This document shows positions 42,094 through 49,735 of a stretch of DNA of 64,000 nt, in pieces. The first letter of the stretch is position 1; each line of letters starts with the position of its first letter. The notes beneath the pieces were generated by a model. The model did no database searches, was not told the DNA's origin, and saw nothing but the letters and a program-made list of their open reading frames with translations. Both the position numbers and the translations under genes were made by a program. The stretch comes from Paucibacter_B soli (GTDB lineage: Bacteria; Pseudomonadota; Gammaproteobacteria; Burkholderiales; Burkholderiaceae_C): contig NZ_JBBHJW010000001.1 in assembly GCF_037482845.1 (NCBI RefSeq), forward strand, positions 248,001-312,000. Direction: 5' to 3'.

Positions 42094-42671
42094 GGCTTGA
42101 TTGTCATGGGATCGAATGACGCCGTGCTTGCGCCATCGCGATAGGCCGCCCACACCACCCGGTCAATCAGCCGGCCGGCCTTGAAGGCGCTCTGCGGCCA
42201 GTGCGCCTCGAGCGCATAGCCGGCGCTGCGCGCTACCGCCTGCGAAGTCTCGTTCCAGGCAAAGATGGGTGCGTAGATGCGGCTCAGCTCGGTCCGCTCG
42301 GCCCAGGCCCAGCTCGTGGCCATGCGCAAGGCCTCGCCCGTGATGCCGCGGCGCCAGAACGCCTGCCCGATCCAGTAGCCGATCTCGGCATTGCAGCGTA
42401 GCCAGCCTGCCTCTGGCCTGATACCCACGCAGCCAATCACGGCGCCCTCATGCTCTATGCCCCAGACCCAGCCGCCGGCGCGCCAGCCTTCCGAGCACCA
42501 GGCCTGGGCATCGGCAAGTGTGTAGGGATACGGGAAGCCGTCAAAGAGATTGCGCCAGACGGCCAGATCGTCGGCATGGCGCTGCAGTGCGGGCGCGTCA
42601 CTCGCCTGCAGTGCGCGCAGCACACAGCGCTCACCCTCCAGTCTTGGCGGCTGCAGCAAGGCATCCGTCAT
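42090..42671 (-). CDS. GNAT family N-acetyltransferase (RimJ/RimL-like)
   Basis: 193 residues. The start ALLQPPRLEGERCVLRALQA and EIGYWIGQAFWRRGITGEAL (acetyl-CoA-binding loop) and FAWNETSQAVARSAGYALEA are the marks of the Acetyltransf_3 group, which includes ribosomal protein N-terminal acetyltransferases. The substrate is unknown. It overlaps both the PLP dehydratase upstream and carbonic anhydrase downstream by 4 bp (ATGA), so it is firmly inside the operon. Confidence 0.87.
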   Translation of the reverse strand: MTDALLQPPRLEGERCVLRALQASDAPALQRHADDLAVWRNLFDGFPYPYTLADAQAWCSEGWRAGGWVWGIEHEGAVIGCVGIRPEAGWLRCNAEIGYWIGQAFWRRGITGEALRMATSWAWAERTELSRIYAPIFAWNETSQAVARSAGYALEAHWPQSAFKAGRLIDRVVWAAYRDGASTASFDPMTIKP

Positions 42672-43585
42672 GCAGCGCTCCAGGCCTGCAACTGCGGCAG
42701 CGAAACAGCGATGCCACCGCAGACCTCGACCAAGGGTCTCTTGAAGCCTGCCAGCGCCGCCTCATGCACGCTCAGCGCCGCCAGGGCCGCACCGCAGGCG
42801 GGCTCCACCATCACGCGCATCGCATCGGCAAAGCGCGCGCAGGCTTGCGTGGCCTGGGCATCGCTGACGGTGAGGCTTAGGGTGGGGTGGCTTTGCGCCA
42901 GATACAGGGCCTGGTCGGCCACGCGGCGCGCCCCCAGCGAGGTAGCGATCGAAGTGATGGCCGGCAAGGTGACGGCATGGCCGGCCTGCAGGCTTTGACT
43001 GAGGCTGTCGGCCCCCAGGGTCTCCACCGCGATGACCGGCACGCCATGCAGGCCGTGGCGCTGCAGGCCCTGCACGATGCCGCAGAACAGGCCGCCGCCG
43101 CCCACCGCGGTGATGACGGCGTCGAACTCCAGCCCCTCGGCCAGCACCTCGTCGATCAGGCTGGCATGTCCCTCCCACAACAAGGGGTGGTCGAAGGGGT
43201 GCACATAACGCGCACCGCGCTCGGCCGCCAGCGCCTGGGCAAAGGCATTGGCCTCGTCAAACACCGCACCATGGCGCAGCACCGTGGCGCCGCGCGCGGC
43301 AATCTTCTCGGCCACTGCGGCGCTGCTGGTTTCCGGCAGCACGATGGTGACGTCCAGACCTAATGCCACAGCCGCATGGGCGGCGGCAAAACCGGCATTG
43401 CCGCCTGAGGCGCAGACGATTTCGCGCGCGCCGTCCGCCGCCGCCTGTTGCACCAGCCGCCCCACGCCGCGTAGCTTGAAACTGCCGCTGGGTTGCAGGG
43501 CGTCCATCTTCAGCCACACCTCGGCCTGCGGAAACAGGCCTGGCGCGGCGCGCAGCAAGGGCGTGTTGAGGTGCAGCGCTTTCAC
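42668..43585 (-). CDS. PLP-dependent threonine/serine dehydratase-like protein
   Basis: 305 residues, fold-type II PLP enzyme. The PLP lysine is in SGSFKLRG near residue 37, the phosphate loop is GGGGLFCG, and ASGGNAGFAAAHAAVALG is the substrate loop typical of serine/threonine dehydratases of the mammalian SDH type. No ACT regulatory domain is present, so it is a catabolic rather than an allosterically regulated biosynthetic enzyme. It probably deaminates serine or threonine to a 2-oxo acid. The GTG start at 43585 is 3 bp after the ivd stop. Confidence 0.87.
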   Translation of the reverse strand: MKALHLNTPLLRAAPGLFPQAEVWLKMDALQPSGSFKLRGVGRLVQQAAADGAREIVCASGGNAGFAAAHAAVALGLDVTIVLPETSSAAVAEKIAARGATVLRHGAVFDEANAFAQALAAERGARYVHPFDHPLLWEGHASLIDEVLAEGLEFDAVITAVGGGGLFCGIVQGLQRHGLHGVPVIAVETLGADSLSQSLQAGHAVTLPAITSIATSLGARRVADQALYLAQSHPTLSLTVSDAQATQACARFADAMRVMVEPACGAALAALSVHEAALAGFKRPLVEVCGGIAVSLPQLQAWSAA

Positions 43586-43588
43586 GAC

Positions 43589-44767
43589 TTACATCGTCTC
43601 GGCAAAGAGTTCACGGCCAATCAGCATGCGGCGAATTTCGCTGGTGCCCGCCCCGATTTCATACAGCTTGGCGTCGCGCCAGAGGCGGCCCAGCGGGTAC
43701 TCGTTGATATAGCCGTTGCCGCCAAAAATCTGCACGCCCTCGCCGGCCATCCAGGTGGCTTTTTCGGCGGTCCAGAGAATCACCGAGGCGCAGTCCTTGC
43801 GCACCTGGCGCACATGCTCGCTGCCCAGCAGGTCGAGGTTCTTGGCCACCGTGTAGGCAAAGCTGCGGCCGGCCTGCAGCACGGTGTACATATCCGCCAC
43901 CTTGCCCTGGATGAGCTGGAACTCGCCGATGCTCTGGCCAAACTGCTTGCGGTCGTGGATATAGGGAACGACGTTGTCCATCACGCTTTGCATGATGCCC
44001 AGCGGGCCGCCGGTGAGCACGGCACGCTCATAGTCCAGGCCCGACATCAGCACCTTGGCGCCGCCGTTCAGCGTGCCCAGCACGTTCTCGGCCGGCACCT
44101 CGACGTTCTGGAACACCAGCTCGCCGGTGTGCGAGCCGCGCATGCCCAGCTTGTCGAGCTTCTGTGCGATCGAGAACCCCTTCATACCCTTCTCGATCAG
44201 GAAGGCCGTGACACCGCGCGCGCCCAGCTCAGGCTCGGTCTTGGCATAGACCACCAGGGTGTCGGCGTCGGGGCCGTTGGTGATCCACATCTTGTTGCCG
44301 TTGAGCAGGTAGTAGCCGCCCTTGTCTTCGGCCTTGAGCTTCATGCTGATGACGTCGGAGCCGGCGCCCGGCTCGCTCATCGCCAGCGCGCCCACATGCT
44401 CGCCGCTGATCAGCTTGGGCAGGTACTTGGCCTTCTGCGCCGCATTGCCGTTGCGATTGATCTGGTTGACGCAGAGGTTGCTGTGCGCGCCATAGCTCAG
44501 GCCCACCGAGGCCGAGGCGCGGCTGATCTCCTCCATCGCCACCATATGCGCCAGATAGCCCATGTTCGCGCCGCCATACTCCTCGGGCACGGTCACGCCC
44601 AGAATGCCCAGCTCGCCCATCTTGCGCCACAGGTCCATGGGGAATTGGTCGCTGTGGTCGATCTCGGCGGCGCGCGGTGCGATCTCGGCTTGCGCGAAGG
44701 CATACACGGCATCGCGCAGGGCGTCGATGTCTTCACCGAGTTGGAAGTTCAGGCCGGGCAGGTTCAT
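43589..44767 (-). CDS. ivd: Isovaleryl-CoA dehydrogenase
   Basis: 392 residues. Isovaleryl-CoA dehydrogenase is indicated by Glu247 in GLDYERAVL, the catalytic base in the position used by this enzyme, while the usual YEG site reads YEIGAGTSEIRR. Other typical blocks are LSYGAHSNLCVNQINRNG, ALAMSEPGAGSDVISMKLKA and IFGGNGYINEYPLGRLWRD. It oxidises isovaleryl-CoA to 3-methylcrotonyl-CoA in leucine degradation. It heads a tightly packed leftward run. A strong palindrome 90-115 bp upstream resembles LiuR operators. No methylcrotonyl-CoA carboxylase or HMG-CoA lyase gene is adjacent. Confidence 0.94.
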   Translation of the reverse strand: MNLPGLNFQLGEDIDALRDAVYAFAQAEIAPRAAEIDHSDQFPMDLWRKMGELGILGVTVPEEYGGANMGYLAHMVAMEEISRASASVGLSYGAHSNLCVNQINRNGNAAQKAKYLPKLISGEHVGALAMSEPGAGSDVISMKLKAEDKGGYYLLNGNKMWITNGPDADTLVVYAKTEPELGARGVTAFLIEKGMKGFSIAQKLDKLGMRGSHTGELVFQNVEVPAENVLGTLNGGAKVLMSGLDYERAVLTGGPLGIMQSVMDNVVPYIHDRKQFGQSIGEFQLIQGKVADMYTVLQAGRSFAYTVAKNLDLLGSEHVRQVRKDCASVILWTAEKATWMAGEGVQIFGGNGYINEYPLGRLWRDAKLYEIGAGTSEIRRMLIGRELFAETM

Positions 44768-44856
44768 TGCTTGTCTCCTAGGATCTTGCAGAAATCAATG
44801 GTAGGGGCCATCGCGGCCCAGCACCGTCGTCGCGGGATGGCGCGGCCCGCCTTGCG

Positions 44857-44882
44857 TTGACTTACGTTTACGTAAACGTCAA
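44857..44882. promoter_or_regulatory. LiuR-like operator upstream of isovaleryl-CoA dehydrogenase
   Basis: The core ACGTTTACGTAAACGT (44864-44879) is a perfect 16-bp palindrome, flanked by TTGAC on the left and GTCAA overlapping its right end. As I recall, MerR-family LiuR sites in proteobacteria have this TTGACGTxxACGTCAA-like form in front of liu/ivd genes. On the minus strand TTGACG (44877-44882) could serve as a -35 element, with the palindrome in the spacer as MerR activators require. No clear -10 is visible. Confidence 0.65.
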
Positions 44883-44888
44883 TTGTAA

Positions 44889-45779
44889 TCACGCCCCCGC
44901 AGCCGCAGGCAAGAGGCGTTTTACCAGGGGGTGGGCCACTTTTTTCTCGGTATCTATGGCGTAGAACTGCTCCTGCACTCCCTCGCAAGGTCCCACCCGC
45001 TCCAGCGCGTAGCGCGCGGTGAGCTTGTCATGCACCAGCTCGGCGGCCGGAAACACCCCCATGCCGCCGGCGCCGAAGGTGGCCAACAGGGCGCTGTCCT
45101 CGAATTCGCCCGCGACCTGGGGCTGCAGCCCCAGGCGATCAAACCAGGCGTCCAGCCGCGCGCGCAGCGCCGCGTGGGCGGTGGGCAACAGCACCGGCAG
45201 GCGCGCCAGCGAGGCCGGAAAGTCCAGCCTGGCGGCCTCGGCCAGCTCCCGCGGCGCATACCAGGCCACCGGCGAATGGCCCATGGCATGGCTGTAGACC
45301 TTCAGGCTCTTGTGCGGCGGCGCCGGTCTGTCCGCCAGCACAACATCCAGGCGGTGCAGGGCCAGTTCGGCCAGCAGGTTCTCGAAACGGTCTTCCAGGC
45401 ACAGCAGGCGCAGCTGCGGCTCGCTGCTCACGGGCAAGAGCAGGCGACGCACCGCCAGCTTGGGCAGGCCGTTGGAAATGCCCACCGCCAGCCGCATGCG
45501 CGGCACGCTCACCGCATCGCGCACCACCATGGGCAGTTGCTCGCCGAGCTGGAAGATCAGCTCGGCCTGCTGCAAGGCGGCCTGGCCGGCTTCGGTGAGC
45601 GCGAGCCCGCGCCCGGCGGGCTTGAGCAGGCTGGCGCCCAGGGCTTTTTCGAGTTCACGCACCTGGGTGCTGACGGTTTGCACCGCCATGCCCAGCCGTT
45701 CGGCGGCCTTGCTCACCCCGCCCTCCTTGGCCACCACCCAGAAGTAGTAGAGGTGGCGGTAGCTGAAATGCAGGCTCAT
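44889..45779 (-). CDS. LysR family transcriptional regulator, NhaR-like
   Basis: 296 residues. LHFSYRHLYYFWVVAKEGG is the opening of NhaR-type LysR proteins; the helix-turn-helix is KAAERLGMAVQTVSTQVREL, followed by the effector-binding domain (LRLAVGISNGLPKLAVRRLL). NhaR activates a Na+/H+ antiporter gene in E. coli. Here the divergent neighbours are terB and terC, so it may respond to ions and regulate a TerC-type metal exporter instead. No nhaA gene is in view. Start codons are separated by 109 bp. Confidence 0.87.
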   Translation of the reverse strand: MSLHFSYRHLYYFWVVAKEGGVSKAAERLGMAVQTVSTQVRELEKALGASLLKPAGRGLALTEAGQAALQQAELIFQLGEQLPMVVRDAVSVPRMRLAVGISNGLPKLAVRRLLLPVSSEPQLRLLCLEDRFENLLAELALHRLDVVLADRPAPPHKSLKVYSHAMGHSPVAWYAPRELAEAARLDFPASLARLPVLLPTAHAALRARLDAWFDRLGLQPQVAGEFEDSALLATFGAGGMGVFPAAELVHDKLTARYALERVGPCEGVQEQFYAIDTEKKVAHPLVKRLLPAAAGA

Positions 45780-45888
45780 TTCTGTTTTGCAGAAGTAACG
45801 TTAATCAATTCTCTGCTTTTTCAAGCGAATCAGCGCACCTACGCTTCGCCCTGTCCCTTCATTCCTCCCCCCTCACCGGAGCCACACC

Positions 45889-46311
45889 ATGCGCAGCTAC
45901 CCGACCAACAGCCCCCAAGCCGCCGCCCGCCTGGTGGCCCTGACCATGCTGGCCGATGGCCATGTCAGCCGGGTGGAGGCCCAGACGCTGGAGCGCCTGG
46001 GCCTGCCGCAGGCCCTGGGCCTGAGCGTCGGCGCGCTCAGCGAGGTACTGCAGGGCCTGTGCGAAGACCTGCTCAGCTGCGCCCAGGGCCATTGGGACCG
46101 CCCCGCGGTGGATGCCGCGCTGGTCAGCGCCCTGCTGGCCGAGATCACCGACCCCGGCCTGCGCGCCCAGGTGCTACAGGCCTGCGTGGCGGTGGCCCAG
46201 GCCGACGAACTGCTGGCCGATGGCGAATGCCTGGTGCTGGCACAAGCCCTCGCACAATGGCGCGTCGGCGTGCCCAATCAGCGTGCCCGCGAGTTGAGCC
46301 GCCATGTCTGA
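45889..46311 (+). CDS. TerB-like (tellurite resistance) helical protein
   Basis: 140 residues, all-helical. MLADGHVSRVEAQTLERLG and VAVAQADELLADGECLVLAQ are the paired acidic motifs of TerB, which bind divalent metal ions. Cys in EDLLSCAQG and QACVAVA are not conserved family features. It overlaps terC by 8 bp, an arrangement seen in metal-stress operons. True tellurite resistance would require the rest of the ter operon, which is absent, so a role in membrane metal handling with TerC is more likely. Confidence 0.8.
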   Translation: MRSYPTNSPQAAARLVALTMLADGHVSRVEAQTLERLGLPQALGLSVGALSEVLQGLCEDLLSCAQGHWDRPAVDAALVSALLAEITDPGLRAQVLQACVAVAQADELLADGECLVLAQALAQWRVGVPNQRARELSRHV

Positions 46312-47317
46312 GTTCATGCCCGCTCTTGCCGACCTCATGGCCAGCCCGCTGCTGGGCCAGGCCCTCTGGCTCTGGCTGGTGTTTGCCGGCACCGTGGCGA
46401 CCCTGCTGGCGCTGGACCTGGGCGTGCTGCACCGGTCCGACCGCGAAATCGGCATCCGCGAAAGCCTCTGGCTGTCCGGCGGCTATATCAGCGTGGCCCT
46501 GCTGTTCGGCGCCTGGCTGTGGTGGCAGCTGGGCCCACAAAGCGGCGTCGAGTACTTCACCGGCTTCGTGATCGAGAAGTCGCTGTCCATCGACAATGTG
46601 TTCGTGATCGCGCTGATCTTCGGCTACTTTGCCGTGCCCAGGCAGTACCAGCACCGCGTGCTGTTCTGGGGCATCCTGGGCGTGATCGTGCTGCGCGCCA
46701 TCATGATTGGGCTGGGCTCGGCCCTGGTGTCCGAGTTCAGCTGGCTGCTCTACCTGTTTGGCGCCTTCCTGGTGCTCACCGGCCTGAAGATGCTCTGGAT
46801 GAGCGCCGACGGCAGCCACACCGACCTCGCCAACAACCCCCTGCTGCGCCTGCTGCGGCGGGTCATGCGCGTCACGCCCGAGCTGCACGGCCATGCCTTC
46901 TTCGTGCGCCGCCCGGCCACCCCGGGCGGGCCCAAGCTGCTCTGGGCGACCCCGCTGTTCCTGGCCCTGTGCATGGTGGAGTTTGCCGACCTGGTGTTTG
47001 CGGTGGACTCGGTGCCGGCGATCTTCGCCATCACCACCGACCCCTTCATCGTCTACACCAGCAATATCTTCGCCATCCTGGGCCTGCGCGCCCTGTACTT
47101 CGCGCTTTCGGCCATGATCCACCGCTTCAAGTACCTCAAATATGCGCTCGCACTGGTGCTGGTCTTCATAGGCTCCAAGATCTTCCTGGTGGGCATCGTG
47201 GGCAAGTTCCCCCCGCTGCTGAGCCTTTGCATCACGGCCCTCCTGATCGCGGGGGGCGTGCTGGTCTCGCTCTGGAAGACCCGGCAGCCCCCGCTGGCAG
47301 GCTTGGAGCGGGGCTGA
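46304..47317 (+). CDS. TerC/Alx family integral membrane protein
   Basis: 337 residues with about nine transmembrane helices. The two acidic repeat motifs typical of TerC are present: KSLSIDNVFVIALIFGYFA and EFADLVFAVDSVPAIFAITT, whose aspartates bind Mn or other divalent cations. Family members such as Alx and MeeF/MeeY export manganese, often to load exported enzymes. The upstream gap was inspected for a yybP-ykoY manganese riboswitch and none was seen. It is translationally coupled to terB. Confidence 0.88.
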   Translation: MSEFMPALADLMASPLLGQALWLWLVFAGTVATLLALDLGVLHRSDREIGIRESLWLSGGYISVALLFGAWLWWQLGPQSGVEYFTGFVIEKSLSIDNVFVIALIFGYFAVPRQYQHRVLFWGILGVIVLRAIMIGLGSALVSEFSWLLYLFGAFLVLTGLKMLWMSADGSHTDLANNPLLRLLRRVMRVTPELHGHAFFVRRPATPGGPKLLWATPLFLALCMVEFADLVFAVDSVPAIFAITTDPFIVYTSNIFAILGLRALYFALSAMIHRFKYLKYALALVLVFIGSKIFLVGIVGKFPPLLSLCITALLIAGGVLVSLWKTRQPPLAGLERG

Positions 47318-47350
47318 GCGGCAGCGAAACCCTCGTATTGATTTTTCTCA

Positions 47351-47369
47351 AATGAGAACGCTTCGCATT
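47351..47369 (+). promoter_or_regulatory. Fur box upstream of the FtrA-like operon
   Basis: AATGAGAACGCTTCGCATT is an interrupted palindrome with arms AATGAGAA and TTCGCATT, matching the 19-bp Fur consensus at most positions. It lies 43 bp before the ATG of the P19/FtrA-like gene, overlapping the expected promoter. This predicts iron repression of the whole four-gene unit. Confidence 0.68.
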
Positions 47370-47412
47370 TAGGTAGACTCCGGGCATTCCTGTTCACAGC
47401 CCGGAGCTCCCC

Positions 47413-47979
47413 ATGTCCCGTTTCATCCGCGCCAGCGCCGCCCTTGGCCTGGCCGCCGCCCTCACCTTCGGCGCCCTGCCCGCCAGCGCCCTTGAATTCC
47501 CCATCGGCGCACCACAGAACCGGCACGGCATGGAGATCGGCGCGGTCTACCTGCAGGCGGTGGACATGGAGCCCGAGGGCCATATGCGTCGCGCGGCCGA
47601 CTCGGACATCCATCTCGAAGCCGACATCCATGCCCTGTCCGGCAATGTGAACGGTTTCCCGGAGGGCAGCTGGATTCCCTTTCTGCACATCACCTTCGAG
47701 CTGGTGAAGGTGGGCGGCAAGGACGAACCGATACGCGGCCACATGATGCCCATGGTGGCCAGCGACGGCCCGCACTATGGCGACAACGTCAAGCTGCAGG
47801 GCCCCGGCCGCTACCGGGTCAAGTACACGGTCTACCCGCCGGCCGCCAAGGAAAATCCCATGGGCCAGCATTTCGGTCGCCACACCGACCGCGCCACCGG
47901 CGTGCGCCCCTGGTTCAAGCCCTTCGAGCTGGAGTGGGAGTTCACCTACGCCGGCATCGGCAAGAAAGGCGGCTACTGA
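47413..47979 (+). CDS. Periplasmic iron-transport protein, P19/FtrA-like
   Basis: 188 residues with a signal peptide (RFIRASAALGLAAALTFGAL, cleavage near ASA|LEF). The mature protein carries the copper/iron-binding residues of the P19/Tp34 family: HGMEIGAVYLQ, GHMRRAADSDIHLEADI, and RGHMMPMVASDGPHYGDNV. In Bordetella FtrABCD and Campylobacter P19 systems, this protein feeds ferrous iron to an FTR1 permease. The stop shares one base with the next ATG (TGATG). A Fur box lies just upstream. Confidence 0.88.
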   Translation: MSRFIRASAALGLAAALTFGALPASALEFPIGAPQNRHGMEIGAVYLQAVDMEPEGHMRRAADSDIHLEADIHALSGNVNGFPEGSWIPFLHITFELVKVGGKDEPIRGHMMPMVASDGPHYGDNVKLQGPGRYRVKYTVYPPAAKENPMGQHFGRHTDRATGVRPWFKPFELEWEFTYAGIGKKGGY

Positions 47980-49400
47980 TGCGTGTGCGCAGCTCTGTGC
48001 TGGCCGCCGCGGCGGCCCTGGCGGCCGCACTGCCGGCCCATGCCGCGCTCGATGAGCGCCAGCTGCTGGACGCGCTGGCGCGGCTGACGGCGCGCGTCGA
48101 GGCGCTGGAAAAGCGCAATACCGAACTGGAGCAGGCGCTGGACAGCGAGCGCCTGAGCGAGCGCGAACCCGAGATGGCCACCCGGGTCAAGGCCCTGGAA
48201 GCCCAGGCGCAGGCCTTGCAAAAGCCGGCCGCCCGCATGGAGGCGCTGGCGGGCGTCAGCGTCAGCGCCAGCCTGAGCGCGGTGATGCAGACGCTGCCGG
48301 CGCGCTTTAGCGCCAGCGAGGCGCACGAGACCCGCCTCAACTACCGCGGCGACGTGCAAGTGAGCGTGCCCGCGGGCGAATGGGCCGACATCAGCGGCAA
48401 GGCCTTCGCCCATCTGCGCTTCGGCCAGGGCAGCGGTGTCGGCCTGCGCCCCAGCTACACGAGCACGCCCAACACGCTGGCCTTCCAGACCGGTGAGGAC
48501 GCCGACGCCTCCTTTGCCATCCTGGCCCAGGCCGGCTTCCAGCTTGAGCTGCCTTTGCCGCGCGAGCGCGCCACCCAGACGGCAACGAGCCGCCTGCGCC
48601 TGACGCTGGGCAAGCTCGACCCCTTCGTCTATTTCGATGCCAACGGCCTGGCCGACGACGAGTCCGCCAAATTCCTCAACAACGCCTTCGTGCACAACCC
48701 GCTGCTGGATTCGGGCGGCGATGTGCGCGCCGACCGCTTCGGCTTTGCGCCGGGCGCGGTGCTGCAATGGCTGGACGACAGCGACAAGGCCGCCGGCTGG
48801 ACCGCCTCGCTGGGCCTGTTCGCCAGCGGCAGCGGCGCCAACTTCAGCGCCAAGCCAAGCAAGCCGCTGGCGATCGCCCAGCTCGAGACCCGCCGACGCT
48901 TCAACTACCTGCCGGGCAGCTACCGGGTCTACGCCTGGACGCAAGGCCAGGGCCAGGGCTTTGACGGCCAGATGCAGCGCCATCGCGGCCTGGGCCTGTC
49001 CCTGGACCAGCAGGTGGGCGACGACCTCAGCCTGTTTGCGCGCTGGGGCCACCAGAGCGCCGGGCAGCAGCGTTTCGACCGCGCGCTGGTGGCCGGCCTG
49101 GAGTGGCGCGGCAACGCCTGGCGCCGCGGCGCCGACGCGGTCGGGCTGGCACTGGGCCGCCTGCGCACCGCCCCCGGCTTTGCCGCTGCCTCGGCCACGC
49201 TGGACGCCGACGGCGATGGCCGACCCGACTGGGGCTACGCCGCCAGCGGCAGCGAGCAGCTCGCCGAGCTCTACTACCGCTGGCAGATCGGCCCGAAGCT
49301 GGAGCTGACGCCCGACCTGCAATGGCTGCGCCGCCTGGGCGGCGATGCCGCGGTACGCGGCGGCTGGGTGCTGGGCCTGCGCGCCAGGTTGTCGCTGTGA
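47979..49400 (+). CDS. Outer-membrane porin-like protein with N-terminal coiled coil
   Basis: 473 residues. Signal peptide (RVRSSVLAAAAALAAALPAH, cut after AHA), a coiled coil at about 25-80 (LARLTARVEALEKRNTELEQ), then an amphipathic beta-barrel with segments such as DISGKAFAHLRFGQG and SRLRLTLGKLDPFVYF. It ends LRARLSL. This resembles carbohydrate-selective (OprB-like) or trimeric coiled-coil porins. Placed in the iron operon, it is probably the outer-membrane entry route for ferrous or complexed iron. Calcium-like loop DADGDGRPDWG is present near residue 408. It is coupled by 1 bp upstream and 4 bp downstream. Confidence 0.75.
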   Translation: MRVRSSVLAAAAALAAALPAHAALDERQLLDALARLTARVEALEKRNTELEQALDSERLSEREPEMATRVKALEAQAQALQKPAARMEALAGVSVSASLSAVMQTLPARFSASEAHETRLNYRGDVQVSVPAGEWADISGKAFAHLRFGQGSGVGLRPSYTSTPNTLAFQTGEDADASFAILAQAGFQLELPLPRERATQTATSRLRLTLGKLDPFVYFDANGLADDESAKFLNNAFVHNPLLDSGGDVRADRFGFAPGAVLQWLDDSDKAAGWTASLGLFASGSGANFSAKPSKPLAIAQLETRRRFNYLPGSYRVYAWTQGQGQGFDGQMQRHRGLGLSLDQQVGDDLSLFARWGHQSAGQQRFDRALVAGLEWRGNAWRRGADAVGLALGRLRTAPGFAAASATLDADGDGRPDWGYAASGSEQLAELYYRWQIGPKLELTPDLQWLRRLGGDAAVRGGWVLGLRARLSL

Positions 49401-49735
49401 TTGCCCGCCGTGCCCTGCTGCTCGGCCTGCTGGCCGGCACCGCCACTGCCGCCCTGGCCGCCGCCGAGCCCCTGCCCAGCTTCAGCGTCGAGGTGCGCGA
49501 CGGCGTGTTCAGCCCCAAGCGCCTGGAGATCCCGGCCGGGCGGCGCGTCAAGATCGAGCTCATCAACCACGGCCCTGGCCCGCTCGAGTTCGAGAACGAC
49601 GAGATGCACATCGAGAAGGTGCTGGCCGCGGGCGCGCGCTCCTTCCTGGTGCTGCCGGCGCTGGCGCCGGGGCGCTATGAATTCGTCGACGAGTTCAACC
49701 CGGTGAGCGGGGTACTAGAAGTGCTGGTGCGCTGA
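49397..49735 (+). CDS. Cupredoxin-domain protein, FtrB-like
   Basis: 112 residues. The GTG start sits in a GTGA overlap with the porin stop. A twin-basic signal peptide (MIARRALLLGLLAGTATAAL) precedes a cupredoxin-like beta-sandwich: SVEVRDGVFSPKRLEIPAGR, ELINHGPGPLEFEND and PALAPGRYEFVDEFNP. Typical blue-copper ligands are not all present; Glu, Met and His in ENDEMHIEKVLAAG may take over. In Bordetella the equivalent FtrB is proposed to oxidise or pass iron with FtrA. It shares one base with the ferredoxin gene start. Confidence 0.82.
   Translation: MIARRALLLGLLAGTATAALAAAEPLPSFSVEVRDGVFSPKRLEIPAGRRVKIELINHGPGPLEFENDEMHIEKVLAAGARSFLVLPALAPGRYEFVDEFNPVSGVLEVLVR

Noticed and set aside
45780..45888. 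Possible yybP-ykoY manganese riboswitch upstream of terB-terC
   Set aside because: The gap is only 109 bp and lacks the conserved loop sequences of that riboswitch.
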